Source: Micractinium sp. NFX-FRZ (lineage: Eukaryota > Chlorophyta > Trebouxiophyceae > Chlorellales > Chlorellaceae). Taken from it: a stretch of DNA of 64,000 bases. The notes beneath the pieces are model-generated. The model made no database searches and had not been told where the DNA came from. It saw nothing but the letters and a program-made list of their open reading frames with translations. Both the position numbers and the translations under genes were made by a program. The stretch lies in the NCBI GenBank assembly GCA_029339195.1, contig JAPTJF010000259.1, positions 22,713 to 86,712 of the forward strand, read 5' to 3'. Numbering within the stretch: the first letter of the stretch is position 1; every line of letters begins with the position of its first letter. Below are positions 33,201 through 43,054 of this stretch, piece after piece.

Positions 33201-34946
33201 ACGTCTGCCGGTGCATCCGAGGCCCTGGGGCTGGCATCGGTGCTGCCCAGCGGAGTCGCCGCCGCTGCTGCCGCCGCCGCCGCCGCCGCCGCTGCTGCTG
33301 AGCTGGCACCCGCAACCGAGTTGGCGCCAGCTGGCTGCATGCTCTCCACATCAAACTCTTTGCAGAACCCCACGCAGTGGCTGGTCAGCTGGTCCAGAGA
33401 GGGTGCCACCTGGCGGGCACAGCAGCGGGAGGGCAGGCAGCCGGGGAGGTGAGGGTGGGGACCGGTGATGTAACGTTAGCGGGCCTGACACAGGCATCAT
33501 GGCATGTTATGCTTCAACAGCATGAGGCACAAACGACCGTGAGCATTCCGCCTACAAGCTGTCATAAATGCGGCCCCAGGAGCAGCATGATCCGTCCCGC
33601 ACCAGAGCGCCTGTGCAGCGTGCGATGCGCTCCAGCAGCTCCAGCTTGACGTTCAGGACAAGGGAGACGTCACGGGCCAGCAGCTGCTCTTGGGCGTACC
33701 TGCAGGCAGGCAGGCAGGCAGGCAACAAGCAGACAGTGGGTTTAAAATGATAACATCTTGGGCCAGCAGGTGCTTCAGAGCGTACCTGAAGGCAGGCATT
33801 CAGCAGGCAGGCGGGCGGGCGGCATGCGAGGAGGCGAGGGGAGCAGGAGTTAAAAGGATGGCAGGGTAAACAGGATGAGCAGGCAGGCACAATGAATGTT
33901 TGCAGGCACAATGAAGGTTTGCAGCAACACATATGAGCAGTCTCCACAGTGCAGCACGACGGCAGCAGAGCGGCAACATGGCGGAACAACACGATAGCAG
34001 CCAACAGCGTGGCAGCAGCGGCAGCGCACCGTGGCACGCTGCGCTCAACCAGCAGCACGTCTGGGTTGAAGGATGCGATGCGGGCCACAGCAGCCTCCAG
34101 GAACTGCTGCTCCTGGTCCAGCAGCGAGTCAAAGCTGGAAAGCTTGCTAGCAGCCGCCCCGCTGGCGCCACCCAGGCTGCCCAGCCCGCTGCTGCCGGCG
34201 CTGGCGCCGCCCAGCCCGCCACGCGCGCCCGCTGCCTCCAGCCCGCCCGCCAGCAGCATCACTCGTGGCTGCGTGATGGACGACCGCATGCGCTTGTGTG
34301 CCAGGCTCTTGCGGCACGCCACCCCCAGCACGACGCTCGAGTCGGTGGGGGCGGCTGCGGTCGACACCACTCGCTTGACCTACAGGGAGGACAGCACACG
34401 AGGGCAGCCGCCGGCTTGGACGCTGCCACTGCATGCACCCTCCACTTTTGCACTTGCTAGCAGCACGGTGGCACTCCCTATATGAAGCATGCCTGCATGC
34501 TGTCGTGCTGCACGCTCCCCATCACCGCAACTTCCCAAGAGTCGTCGCCCTGAGCAAGCGCCGGCCAGCACCCAACTGGGCAGCACCCAGCAACCCCAGC
34601 CAGCCCCCCAACAACCCTGGTCCCCAGCACCCACCTTGATGTAGTATCGAGGGTCCAGCCGGCCGTGGGCCACCACCGCGGTGGGCGAGAGCGAGGCGGC
34701 GGCAGCCTGCGCGAGCTGGCACACCAGCGGCGCCCACGTGGGTGCTGCCGCCACTCCCTCCGCCTCCAGCAGCTGCCCCACCAGCGCCTCCAAGTGCTTG
34801 GCTGCCACCGCTGCAAAGGCGGGGCGGCCCGCGGTGGCAGCCGCCTCGGCTTCCAGCGGCGGGGGCACATCCCACGTCAGCGCTGCGTCACGCCCCCGCT
34901 TGCCGCCGCCGTGGTGCCCATGCCCCTCGTGCTGGCTGCCAGGCAT
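23261..34946 (-). CDS. FAB1: FAB1/PIKfyve-type phosphatidylinositol-3-phosphate 5-kinase without FYVE domain
   Basis: Eighteen exons join in phase to 2215 residues: 34946-34635, 34379-34030, 33699-33603, 33409-33203, 32995-31762, 31515-31010, 30630-30430, 30181-29041, 28852-27709, 27451-26872, 26716-26562, 26104-25969, 25729-25613, 25336-25267, 25108-25007, 24521-24415, 23868-23759, 23339-23261. The family makes PI(3,5)P2 from PI3P on endosome/vacuole membranes. The Cpn60/TCP1-like domain is clear (FNPDVLLVERSVPRYAQEQL, NVKLELLERIARCTGAL, LMVFRGCPRPLGATIVLRG), as is the Cys-containing region KCPHPQCGEGAPLHLRSFMH. The C-terminal kinase has RGGKSAVYFARTMDRRYIVK, the IYDLKGSQRDR catalytic motif, MDYSLLVGVD and DPTVISPKQYSRRF. 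No FYVE finger precedes the start, as in plant FAB1C/D. Long Ala/Gln/Ser-rich spacers separate the two domains. Introns carry several exon echoes. Confidence 0.93.
23900..24385 (-). repeat. Cluster of echoes of FAB1 exons 16 and 17 inside intron 16
   Basis: Decayed copies of the exon 16 end plus donor (functional copy about 24398-24460) lie near 24215-24285, 24310-24370, 24090-24120 and 23995-24030; GTATGTAGT and CCCCCACC-type blocks mark them. A copy of the exon 17 start with its acceptor (CTTGTCCCAGGTGTACTGCA on the + strand) lies at about 23928-23948, next to two copies of GTGGGCAGGCGGTACAGAAC. Confidence 0.75.
24596..24775 (-). repeat. Two echoes of the FAB1 exon 16 start
   Basis: The functional acceptor region (about 24500-24535, + strand CCAGGAAGCTGCTGTCTGCG) recurs as CCACGGAGCTGCCGTCTGCG near 24625 and as CCAGGGAGCAGCTGTCTGCG near 24747. 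Both copies keep the acceptor CAG. Confidence 0.75.
26170..26218 (-). repeat. Echo of FAB1 exon 12 in the preceding intron
   Basis: CCAGGAAGGACTGGCGCTCG at about 26181 repeats the same bases of exon 12 at about 26058, with similar flanks (minus-strand reading SERQSFLE in both). It sits upstream of the functional exon in transcript order. Confidence 0.8.
30897..30942 (-). repeat. Echo of FAB1 exon 6 end, possible in-frame microexon
   Basis: The end of exon 6 (WLQEEIKQLTE followed by GTGAGGGGC) recurs in the next intron as WLQEENEQMTE followed by GTGAGGGGC. Within it, 30927-30904 is bounded by TGCAG and GTGAGG and is exactly 24 bases, phase 0 on both sides. It could be spliced in as eight residues without breaking the frame. 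Confidence 0.75.
33745..33800 (-). repeat. Echo of the FAB1 exon 3 start and acceptor
   Basis: The functional border at about 33664-33716 (GGGCCAGCAGCTGCTCTTGG, GCGTACCTGCAGGCAGGC) recurs at 33760-33800 as GGGCCAGCAGGTGCTTCAGA and GCGTACCTGAAGGCAGGC. In the copy the acceptor CAG has become TCAG shifted by one base. Confidence 0.75.
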
Positions 34947-36029
34947 GGCTGCTCAGCCACGGCGGCACGAGCCGATGCTTGCTGGGCACCGCTGCAGCTG
35001 CTCAGCTGCCGCAGTGCCTACCCATTCAGGCTGGCACGCCGGCGGCGGCACGCCGGCGTTCAGTAGTGTGCGGTCAGCGGTGGCGGCAGCCTGCTTGGCG
35101 GCCCACCCCGGCGTCGCGGCGCGCCTGCTCAATCGGCTGGTCAGTCCGAGCGGCGCAAAGTGGCCAGGCCGCAGGCACCAGCCGCGTGCAATGGACTGAT
35201 CAGCACAAAAGGGGGAGTTGCCTCCAAGGTCTTTTTGTTGCGCTACAATCAGCTAACAAGCTCGGAAAGCGAGAAGCGCTATCAAGCGGAGTGCTAGCAC
35301 GAAACACCCGTTTCGAGGGCTGCTTGCTGTTTGCCCGCAGCGGGGCCCCGATCAAATGCTACCAACAAATGTCTGGGCTCCCTCTAGTTTCCCGGCCTGC
35401 ACACCGCTCTGTCCTGCCGCCGCCAGCATGGCGTCATGGCCCCGCCAACGGCCCCGCTCTTGTCGCTCGTCGTGGTGGTTAATAGGTGCCTTCAAACGGC
35501 CACCCTGCTGCCAGCCTTCACAAACCAAGGTCAATACATTCATGTGGTCTGCTATAACACTAGCACATGATCCAGGCAGGGCAGGTGCCCTCGTGTGCCG
35601 TGCCGCTGCCCGCACATAAATGCCCATACGCTCCGCTTTACGCCGTGTCACAAATAGGCGCAACTGTTCTCATTGACCTCTTTGCACCTTCCTTGATTGT
35701 CGTCCACACCCATCCATCACAAGGCATGCTCACAGCACCTCTGTCCACATGCGCCCATTGTACCGGCCTCGCACACCCGACTGAGCAGGGCCGTATTAAC
35801 AAAATATGTGTGGCATGCCTGTGGCCCGCACATTTAGACCAATGTGCTTGAGACGGAGTGTTCACGAAAAGCAGCACACAATGCTGGTTTGAGAGCTCCA
35901 TGCCATCAGAGGCGGAGGGCATCGTGCAGCATGCCACCCAGCCAGCCGCCGCCCGCTGCTTCGCCCGCTGCGGCAGGCCATCCAAGAACCCTGCCCCTGT
36001 CCCCCGATCGCTCTCTCTTTGGCTGCACG
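34947..36029. promoter_or_regulatory. Divergent promoter region between FAB1 and PurH
   Basis: The 1.1 kb between the two head-to-head start codons has lower GC at about 35200-35860 than its surroundings and no supported exon. It should contain both promoters and 5' leaders. No specific element could be assigned by eye. Confidence 0.45.
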
Positions 36030-39000
36030 ATGTCTTCCACTCTGGCACACACCGGACGCCTGGTGTTGGCCTCCCGGGTTGTGGTGGGCAGGCAGCAGCA
36101 GGCAGCAGCGCGCCTCCCCGCCGTGGCAGCCATCGCCGACTCCAGCTTCACTGGAACCACCGCCCCCATCAGGTAAGCGCGATGGCAATGCGGGTGCCCC
36201 CCCTGGCTGGCAGCGCCGAACCATGCATGTGCACGTGTAGCGCGGCGTGCTCAGACCTCCATCGCCCTGAACCCGCCCGCGTCGCGCTTCTCTACGCCCA
36301 CTCAATGCCATGCCGCGCCCACCCACCCACCCCGGCAGGCAGCAGCAGGCAGCCCGTAGCAGCTCTCGCGCCTCGGTGGCGGCAGCGGCGGCACCCGTGA
36401 TGGCGGCAGCCACCAAGGGCAAGGCCCTCATCTCTGTCTCTGACAAGGCCGGCCTGGTCGACCTGGCCAAGGTGGGGTGCGGGCGGAGGGTTTGCCTGTG
36501 GTGTCAAGGCCAGCGGGAGTTGCGTGGCACGCCGGCAGGTCGCTGCGTCCGTCGCTGCTGCCTGCTGCTGCTCTCGTTGGCAGGTCAATGCAACTTGCCC
36601 TTCCCTATCTCGCTACCAAGCTCACCCAACCTCGTACATCTGGGAGCATCGCACCGCTGACACCAAGCATCCATCCATGCCCTGCCACCTCCTCGGAGTC
36701 CCCCCACTCTCGCCCGCTGGCCTCTCGCTCCTTCTTTCTTTCGCCCGTAAATCCTGGCTGCTCTGGGATGCAAAGATTGTCTCGCTTGCTTGCCTCCTGC
36801 CACCGACTCCTCACATCACCGACCCTGCCCCTGTCACTCCACCCTTGCCTGGCAATCTGTAGGGCCTGGCTGCTCTGGGCTATGAGATTGTGTCCACCGG
36901 CGGGTCCGCCAGCGCCATCGAGGCGGCGGGCGTGCCGGTGAAGCGGGTGGAGGAGCTGACCGGTTTCCCCGAGATGCTGGATGGTGCGTCGTGCCGATGG
37001 GGGGCTGAGGGAGTGTGGGGACGCCTGCTGGTGTGGGGGCTGTTGGGCAGCGGCACCATGCTTGAGCTGGTGCCCCTGGGATGCTGGATGTGTGCCTAGG
37101 GAGTGTTTGGTGTGGGATGCTTGGTGTGGGGCTGCCGGGCATTGCCGATGTGTGTGAACTGGTGCCCCCGGGATGCTGGACGGCACAAGCCCTCCACCCT
37201 TCTCCGGGGCGCTGCGACCGCTGGCAGTGCTAGCGGCAGCGGTTCAATTGGGAGGGCGTTGCTGCAGGAGGTTTCCGAGCGAGCGGCGCTTGTAGAAGCT
37301 GGATAGCTGGCTGGCTGGCTGGCTGGCTGGGCTGGCTGGCCATGCTGGCACCTTCCCTTCACCCCATCCACCACACACGCCTCGCCCCCTGCCCCGCACC
37401 AACCTTCCCCCCCCCTATCCACCGCTTCTCCACCTCAGGCCGCGTAAAGACGCTGCACCCGGGCGTGCATGGCGGCATCCTGGCGCGCCGCGACCTGCCC
37501 GCCCACATGGCGGCTATTGAGTCCCACAGCATCACCCCCATTGACCTGGTCATCGTCAACCTCTACCCCTTCCGCCAGACCGTGACTGCCGAGAACAAGC
37601 CCAGCTATGAGGTGCAGGGGGGGAGGGGAGGGTGTGGGCCTGGCAGCCAGAGCGGGCGGTGGCTGCTAGCTGCGGCTGGCATGCCCTGCAACCCAAGCGT
37701 GGCTTCTGTGTGTTATGAAGGGCCTCATGCTTTTTTTTCAATGCACAGGTGGAGGTGGAGACATCGGCACTGGCGGGCCCGCCATGATCTGACCGACCAC
37801 CTTAACCCGCCGCAAATATTTTTTCTCTTCAATGCACAGGTTGCGGTGGAGAACATCGACATTGGTGGGCCCGCCATGATCCGCGCCGCCGCCAAGAACC
37901 ACGACAGTGTCACCGTTGTGGTGGACCCCTCCGACTACCCGGCCCTGCTGGAGAAGCTGGGGGGAAGCGGTACCGCCGAGGAGGCGCTGGCCTTCCGCAA
38001 GCGCTGCGCCTGGAAGGCCTTCCAGCACTGCGCCACTTACGACAGGTGGGGGGGGATGGGGGGCGGAGGGGAGAAGTGGTGGAGGGGGGATGGAGGGGGA
38101 TTGTGTGGGACTGTTGGGTGGTTCTGGGGTGGTGGGGTGAGCGGGGTTTGTTGGCTGCGAGCCCCTCCAGCACCACCGGTTTGTGGGTGTGCTGGTGCCC
38201 TGCCGGAGAAGCTGGGGGGGAAGCTGTACCACTGACGAGGCGCTGGCCGTCCAGCACTGCGCCGCCTACGACAGATGGGAGAGGGGGGCATGGGGTGGGG
38301 TGGACAGGAGGGGTGAATGGTGTGGCACTGTTGGGTGCGTCGGATGGGTGGGGCAGGTGGGGTGAGGTGGGTGCCCGGCCCGACCCTACTTTGGTGCCCT
38401 CCCGTGCGGCATACCTGCTACCTCATCTGCCCCTGTCTGGCCTCTCCTGCCCCACAGCCCCCCGGTGCCGCACCGCAGTGGAGTGGATGGGGCCCAGGTG
38501 CATGGCCTCGCTCCCGGAATAACCACTTTCCCTGATGTACTTGCTTGCCCTACCCCATGCCACCCCGCAGCACCGTGGCGGAGTGGCTGTGGCGGGGCCC
38601 TTTTCCCAGAATGAGTGCACCTTTTAAAGCCACATCCACATCGACTTTGCCGCTGCCTTTGCCACCCATCACTGTCCCGCAGCACCGTGGCGGAGTGGCT
38701 GTGGGGCCAGGTGGGCGAGGGCCCTGCCCCCGAGATGAGCGTGCCCATGAAGCTGGCGCAGGGGCTGCGCTACGGGGAGAACCCGCACCAGGATGCCGCC
38801 TTTTACACCGACGCCTCGCTGGCAGGTGCGCGCTGTGCCTGCTGTGCTGTGCTGTGCTGTGGCGTGCCTGCTGCGCTTGCTGTGCTGTGCTTTGCTGTGG
38901 GACCCCGCACCAGGGTGCGGCCTACCATACCGATGCAGTGCTGTGCTGTGCTGCGCTGTGCTGTGGCATGCCGAGCCATGCTGGAAAGTTTGTTGCTCCG

Positions 39001-40588
39001 CTTGCCGCCCTGCCCATCCTCGCCCCTTCCCCTGCCCCCTCCCCCTCCCCCCACGCCTTGGCAGAGCACGGCATGGGCGGCGTGGCCACCGCTGTGCAGC
39101 ACCACGGCAAGGAGATGTCGTACAACAACTACCTGGACGCAGACGCAGCCTACTGCGCCGGTGAGACTGGCTTCATATGGCTGTGCGGGGTTGCTGCAGC
39201 ATGGTGGGTTCAAGCGGGGGTGTGGGGGCCATGCAGGTCTCGCACAGCAAGCTTGATGCATCCACGCGTCCTGCCCGCCGTCTGCAATTGTGATGCCCGT
39301 GATTGCCAAGCGCGCCAACCCCCGCCCCCCTCCCCTGCCTCCGCCCAACTCCCTCCCTCCCTCCTCCCCTGCCGTGCCCCGCAGTGTGCGACTTTGACGC
39401 CCCCTCCTGCGTGATTGTGAAGCACACCAACCCGTGCGGCGTGGCCAGCCGGGAGGACCTGCTGGAGGCGTACCGCCTGGCGGTCATCGCAGACCCCATC
39501 TCCGCCTTTGGCGGCATCGTGGCCTTCAACCGGTGGGTGGGTGTGGGTGGGCGAGTGGGGGTGGGTGGGGTGTCAACGTCAGGGGTTGGAGCGGGGTTTG
39601 TTTATGTCCGCTGCGTTTGGGGGCATTGTGGCCACGCCGCACTGTCGCACGAGCTTCGTTCCACTTCCCCACTGCCCACCTCCACATCCACTCTCACATT
39701 CACGCTCACCTTCGCTGTTTCTTCCCTCCCTTCTTCCCTCCTCCTGTCAGCCCCGTGGACGCCGCCCTGGCGCTCGAGCTGCGCCTCCCCGCCTCCCCAC
39801 CCCTACTTCGACATTCATTCTTCGAACGCCAACCCCTTCTTTCCCTCCCTTCCTCCCTGCTCCTTTCAGGCCCGTAGACGCCGCCCTGGCACGCGAGCTG
39901 CGGGAGTTCCGCTCCCCCACCGACGGCGAGACGCGCATGTTCTACGAGATCGTCATCGCCCCCGGCTACACCCCCGAGGGCCTGGAGGTGCTCAAGGGCA
40001 AGAGCAAGACGGTGAGGCGGGCGGGGCTGTGTGAGGTCGGGGCAGGAAAGCGTGGGAGCAAGGCAGAGCTGTGGCGGGCTGCGCATGCTGGGCCAAGCTG
40101 CCGCCGAGGTGGGCACCTGCTTGCTGCCTTCCCCTCACCCCCGTTCGTTCAAAACCCACCTGCTCCCATGCCGCCCCTTCCTCGTCCCCCGTCCCCATTT
40201 CCCCCCTCCTTCTTTGCAGCTGTGCGTTCGGCACGCCGAGCCACAAACGCCCTGTCGGGACGTCACTGCGCGTGGTGGCGGACTGTTGTTCACACCAATC
40301 CACAACCTATGCATGCTTCTCTCCACCCACCCACCCCGCAGCTGCGCATCCTGGAGGCCAAGCCGCGCGCCCCCTCCGGCCGCTCGCTGCGCCAGGTGGC
40401 GGCCGGCTGGCTGCAGCAGGGCGCCGACTCGCTGAAGCCCAGCGCTATTGAGTTCACGTGCGTCAGCGAGAAGCAGCCCACGCCGCAGCAGCTGGAGGAC
40501 CTCAAGTTCGCCTGGTGAGCCGGGAAGGGATGAGTTAGAACACACCTATTATGGAGCAGCGACTCGGTGACTGGGGTGCGGAATGTGT

Positions 40589-40620
<32 letters not shown>

Positions 40621-41961
40621 TGCTGTATATAACAAATTGTAGATGGTGTGTTTTGACAGAATCCCTTTTCGCCACGTTCATGCTGTGCACAAAGCCCAGT
40701 GTCAATCCCAACGCCATCAGGGCGGCCGGCCGCTGTTAGCAACGACCCGTTGTGTGCCCCACTCCCACCCCGCAGGCTGTGCGTGAAGCACGTCAAGTCC
40801 AACGCCATCACTGTGGCCAAGGACGGCAAGATGCTGGGCATGGGCAGCGGGCAGCCCAACCGCGTGAAGAGTGTGCAGATTGCGCTGGAGAAGGCGCAGG
40901 AGGAGGTCAAGGTGAGGGGGCGGATGCTGTGGGGTGGGGTGTGCCTCCATAAGGTGTTCCGCAAGGTGTGTGGAGAGCGTGCAGACTGCGGTAGGGGAGG
41001 CCCAGGACAAGAGTTCAAGGTGAGGGGGGGCTGTTGTATTGTAGGGTGCCTATACAAGGGGTGAAGAGCGCGGGAGGTTGCGCTGGCTTGAGGCGTGAGC
41101 AGCGTGCCGTCTGCGCTGGAGAAGGCGAAGGAGGAGGTCAAGGTGAGCGGGTGGCGGCTGTGATGTCCCCCTGCAACGACTGTGGTGTTCCCCTGCAACG
41201 CTCCCTTTGCTGGCCTCCAACACTTCTCCTTCCCTTTTGATCGAACCGACACCCTGTGCAGATGGCCGCCTTGTTACCAAGTGTTTGTGTGATTCCTGTC
41301 AGTGCCCCAACCAACTCTGTGCCTTTGGGTGCTCCCCCCTGCAGGGCTCTGTGCTGTCCTCGGACGCTTTCTTCCCCTTTTCCGCTAAACCGGTGCATTC
41401 TTGCCCTTGTCCCTGTTAGCCCCCCAACCAATGCTGTGTCCTTGATTCCTCCCTCCCCTGCAGGGCTCTGTGCTGGCCTCTGATGCTTTCTTCCCTTTCT
41501 CCTGGAACGACTCCGTGGAGATTGCGTGCCAGGCGGGCGTGGCGGCCATCGTGCACCCCGGCGGCAGCGTGCGCGACGCAGACGCCATCGAGTGCTGCAA
41601 CAAGTGAGATGCAGCAGATGGGCGGGGGATGGGTTTGTTGGACCCAGAGTGTGTGTGTGTGCGGGGGTGGCCAATGCCGTCTTGCTCCTGCAGCCTCGAC
41701 CCTTTCCCAACCAGGATTTTTGTCAATTAATTAAAACTTCGTCTTTAAAAAACCCTAGGTGACTTTTTCTAGGTACTAAGGACCGGCCTCTGGTTTCGTG
41801 CCCGGCCTGCTCTCCCACCCCGGCCTGCTTTGCGGCTCCGCCCGTCCCCCTCCGTACCCCCTGTTCTGACCCTGCACCACCGCCCCTCTGCCCTGCCCGC
41901 TTGGCCACGCAGGTACGGAGTGGTCCTGCTGACCACGGGCGTGCGGCACTTCAAGCATTGA
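36030..41961 (+). CDS. ATIC: Bifunctional purine biosynthesis protein PurH (AICAR transformylase / IMP cyclohydrolase)
   Basis: Thirteen exons join in phase to 600 residues: 36030-36172, 36339-36471, 36863-36983, 37439-37611, 37840-38045, 38683-38825, 39065-39160, 39385-39532, 39870-40011, 40342-40514, 40776-40911, 41464-41603, 41913-41961. The protein does the last two steps of de novo IMP synthesis: formyl transfer from 10-formyl-THF to AICAR, then ring closure. The N-terminal cyclohydrolase shows [43 protein letters not shown] and [10 protein letters not shown]. The transformylase has the catalytic Lys-His in [10 protein letters not shown] (about residue 350), [45 protein letters not shown] and the RHFKH end. 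About 80 Ala/Ser/Arg-rich residues precede the enzyme and probably target it to the plastid. It shares a promoter region with FAB1 and ends tail to tail with RAPTOR. Confidence 0.96.
36750..36795 (+). repeat. Echo of PurH exon 3 start
   Basis: CCTGGCTGCTCTGGGATGCA at 36753 repeats the exon 3 start at 36865 (CCTGGCTGCTCTGGGCTATG), and AGATTGT follows in both. It lies about 110 bases upstream in intron 2. Confidence 0.75.
37055..37190 (+). repeat. Two echoes of PurH exon 3 end
   Basis: The exon 3 end GAGATGCTGGATGGTGCGTC recurs as GGGATGCTGGATGTGTGCCT at about 37079 and GGGATGCTGGACGGCACAAG at about 37170. The two echoes share longer flanks (CTGGTGCCCC), so one copied the other. Confidence 0.7.
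37730..37790 (+). repeat. Echo of PurH exon 5 start with its acceptor
   Basis: TTCAATGCACAGG occurs before both the decoy (37738) and the real exon (37828). GGTGGAGACATCGGCACTGG in the copy parallels GGTGGAGAACATCGACATTGG in the exon, and both continue GGGCCCGCCATGATC. Splicing to the decoy would hit a TGA within 13 codons. Confidence 0.85.
38185..38285 (+). repeat. Echo of PurH exon 5 end
   Basis: CGGAGAAGCTGGGGGGGAAG, then GAGGCGCTGGCC and CCAGCACTGCGCCGCCTACG repeat blocks of exon 5 (about 37948-38045). The copy lost about 30 bases in the middle and has an in-frame TGA. Confidence 0.8.
38565..38640 (+). repeat. Echo of PurH exon 6 start with its acceptor
   Basis: CGCAGCACCGTGGCGGAGTG appears at 38567 and again at the functional acceptor (38679). 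The copy continues GGCTGTGGCGGGGCCC and AGAATGAG, parallel to the exon. A weaker third copy is visible at about 38470-38520. Confidence 0.85.
38898..38942 (+). repeat. Echo of PurH exon 6 end
   Basis: ACCCCGCACCAGGGTGCGGC then CATACCGATGCA repeats the exon 6 end (ACCCGCACCAGGATGCCGCC, TACACCGACGCC). It lies in the CTGTG-rich intron 6. Confidence 0.7.
39612..39645 (+). repeat. Echo of PurH exon 8 end
   Basis: GTTTGGGGGCATTGTGGCCA repeats CTTTGGCGGCATCGTGGCCT at the exon 8 end (about 39508). The donor is not preserved. Confidence 0.6.
39740..39795 (+). repeat. Echo of PurH exon 9 start
   Basis: CCGTGGACGCCGCCCTGGCG then GAGCTGCG repeats the exon 9 start (CCGTAGACGCCGCCCTGGCA, GAGCTGCG) together with the preceding TCCTCCTGTCAG acceptor-like tract. 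Confidence 0.8.
40205..40290 (+). repeat. Echo of PurH exon 10 start
   Basis: After TTTGCAG the sequence CTGTGCGTTCGGCACGCCGA, then GTCACTGCGCGTGGTGGCGG, parallels exon 10 (CTGCGCATCCTGGAGGCCAA, CTCGCTGCGCCAGGTGGCGG). It is strongly diverged but collinear over about 70 bases. Confidence 0.6.
40591..40622 (+). repeat. (CAG)n microsatellite in PurH intron 10
   Basis: About ten CAG triplets in a row lie inside the intron, immediately followed by CTGCTG. It is non-coding and likely length-polymorphic. Confidence 0.85.
40964..41150 (+). repeat. Two echoes of PurH exon 11 end with donor
   Basis: The exon end GTGTGCAGATTGCGCTGGAG with GAGGTCAAGGTGAGG recurs as GCGTGCAGACTGCGGTAGGG with GTTCAAGGTGAGG (about 40976-41026). 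It recurs again as GCGTGCCGTCTGCGCTGGAG with GAGGTCAAGGTGAGC (about 41101-41149). Both copies keep a usable donor. Confidence 0.85.
41265..41400 (+). repeat. Echo of PurH exon 12 start and preceding intron
   Basis: CTGCAGGGCTCTGTGCTGTC at 41339 repeats the functional acceptor and exon start at 41458, and GACGCTTTCTTCCCCTTTTC parallels GATGCTTTCTTCCCTTTCTC. The upstream intron (GCCCCAACCAACTCTGTG) is duplicated as well. Confidence 0.85.
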
Positions 41962-43054
41962 GCGTAGGAGAGCTCGGCCACACCTTCCTTAGCTTTGGTT
42001 TGGGCACACACCAGCCGCACCCGCAGCCCAGCCAGGCACCCACCAGCCGTACCTGCAGCCCAATCAAGCACCCGCCAGCTGCAGCCTGGCCGCAGGGCAT
42101 GCATGCCATCCCAATCACCTCGCATCCATGCATGACTCCTCCAAGCCCAATCTTTCCAGGCCGGCCCCGCCGGGGCTGGCTTGAGTGACGCACACAGACA
42201 GAGACCCGCCTTCCCCACTGTGACCCCCCACCTTCTGATACCCACGCAGCCGCAGCGCGCCGCAGCCACGCCCCCCGCTCCCCTCTGCCAGCCCCTCCCG
42301 CCGTGCAGCGCCCTGGTGCTTTCTCATGTGCGTGCCGCCGCCGCCCCGCCGCCCGCCCTCCCTGGCTGTCTGTTGCGCGAGTTTGTTTGTTACTCGTGTG
42401 CTCTGTCCTCTTCTTTCGAAATCGAATGAAAGACACGGAGAAATGGCACTAGAAATCACACGCAAGCAAGAGCACGCGCTCAGGTCACACGGAGGGTGGG
42501 CACGCATACAGTAACACTGGGGCGGGAAGAAAGGGGCAGGGAGATGGGGACGCATGGGGGGCAATGAATAAGGTGTCTTGTAGTACGTGGGGCAAGCAGT
42601 GGGGCGTGGCTGTCGGGGCCAAAAGGAGGGCAGTGGGTGAAGTTGAAGGGGGGAAGTCGTGGTGACGTGTAAATCCGCCTGCAGGCGGGCAGGCATATGG
42701 TTGATTCAAACTTGACACCAGCCCCACCGCGCTGTGCTGCTGCGGCCAGCAGCTCGCTGTTGTGGGCTGGCACACGTGTGCACGTGTCAGCAATCCTGCC
42801 TAAGGGGGCGCCCATCCTGAGAGAAGGGGGAAGGGCTGGACGGCTGTGAGTGTCTACTGTAGCGCTCGGCGCCTGCTGATCACGTCATAAAGTGCTGCTG
42901 CTGCTGCAGTGCTATCGCTGAGAGCTGCTGCTGCTGCTGCCGCTGCTGTTGCAGAGCTATCACTGCTGCTGCAGAGCTATCACTGCTGCTGCTGCTGGTG
43001 CTGGTGGTGCTGCTGCTGCAGAGCTACCACTACAGCTGCTGCTGCTGCTGCTGC
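41962..43054. other. Convergent intergenic region, PurH and RAPTOR 3' flanks
   Basis: It holds the two 3' UTRs. TGTAA at 42668-42672 (+) is a possible distal polyadenylation signal for PurH. From about 42890 the DNA is a CTG-rich imperfect repeat with GCAGAGCTATCACTGCTGCT units, running up to the RAPTOR stop codon. No gene was recognised. Confidence 0.4.
42890..43050. repeat. CTG-rich imperfect tandem repeat at RAPTOR 3' end
   Basis: Units of (CTG)n joined by GCAGAGCTATCAC or GCAGAGCTACCAC recur at least four times. In the RAPTOR transcript this gives CAG-rich sequence directly after the stop. Confidence 0.75.

Noticed and set aside
40591..40622. CAG run as a polyglutamine coding exon
   Set aside because: It lies inside PurH intron 10 between well-defined donor and acceptor and is not in the enzyme.
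36030..41961. Bacterial contamination because PurH is usually a bacterial gene
   Set aside because: Thirteen exons, a targeting-like extension and identical intron style to its neighbours show a nuclear eukaryotic gene.
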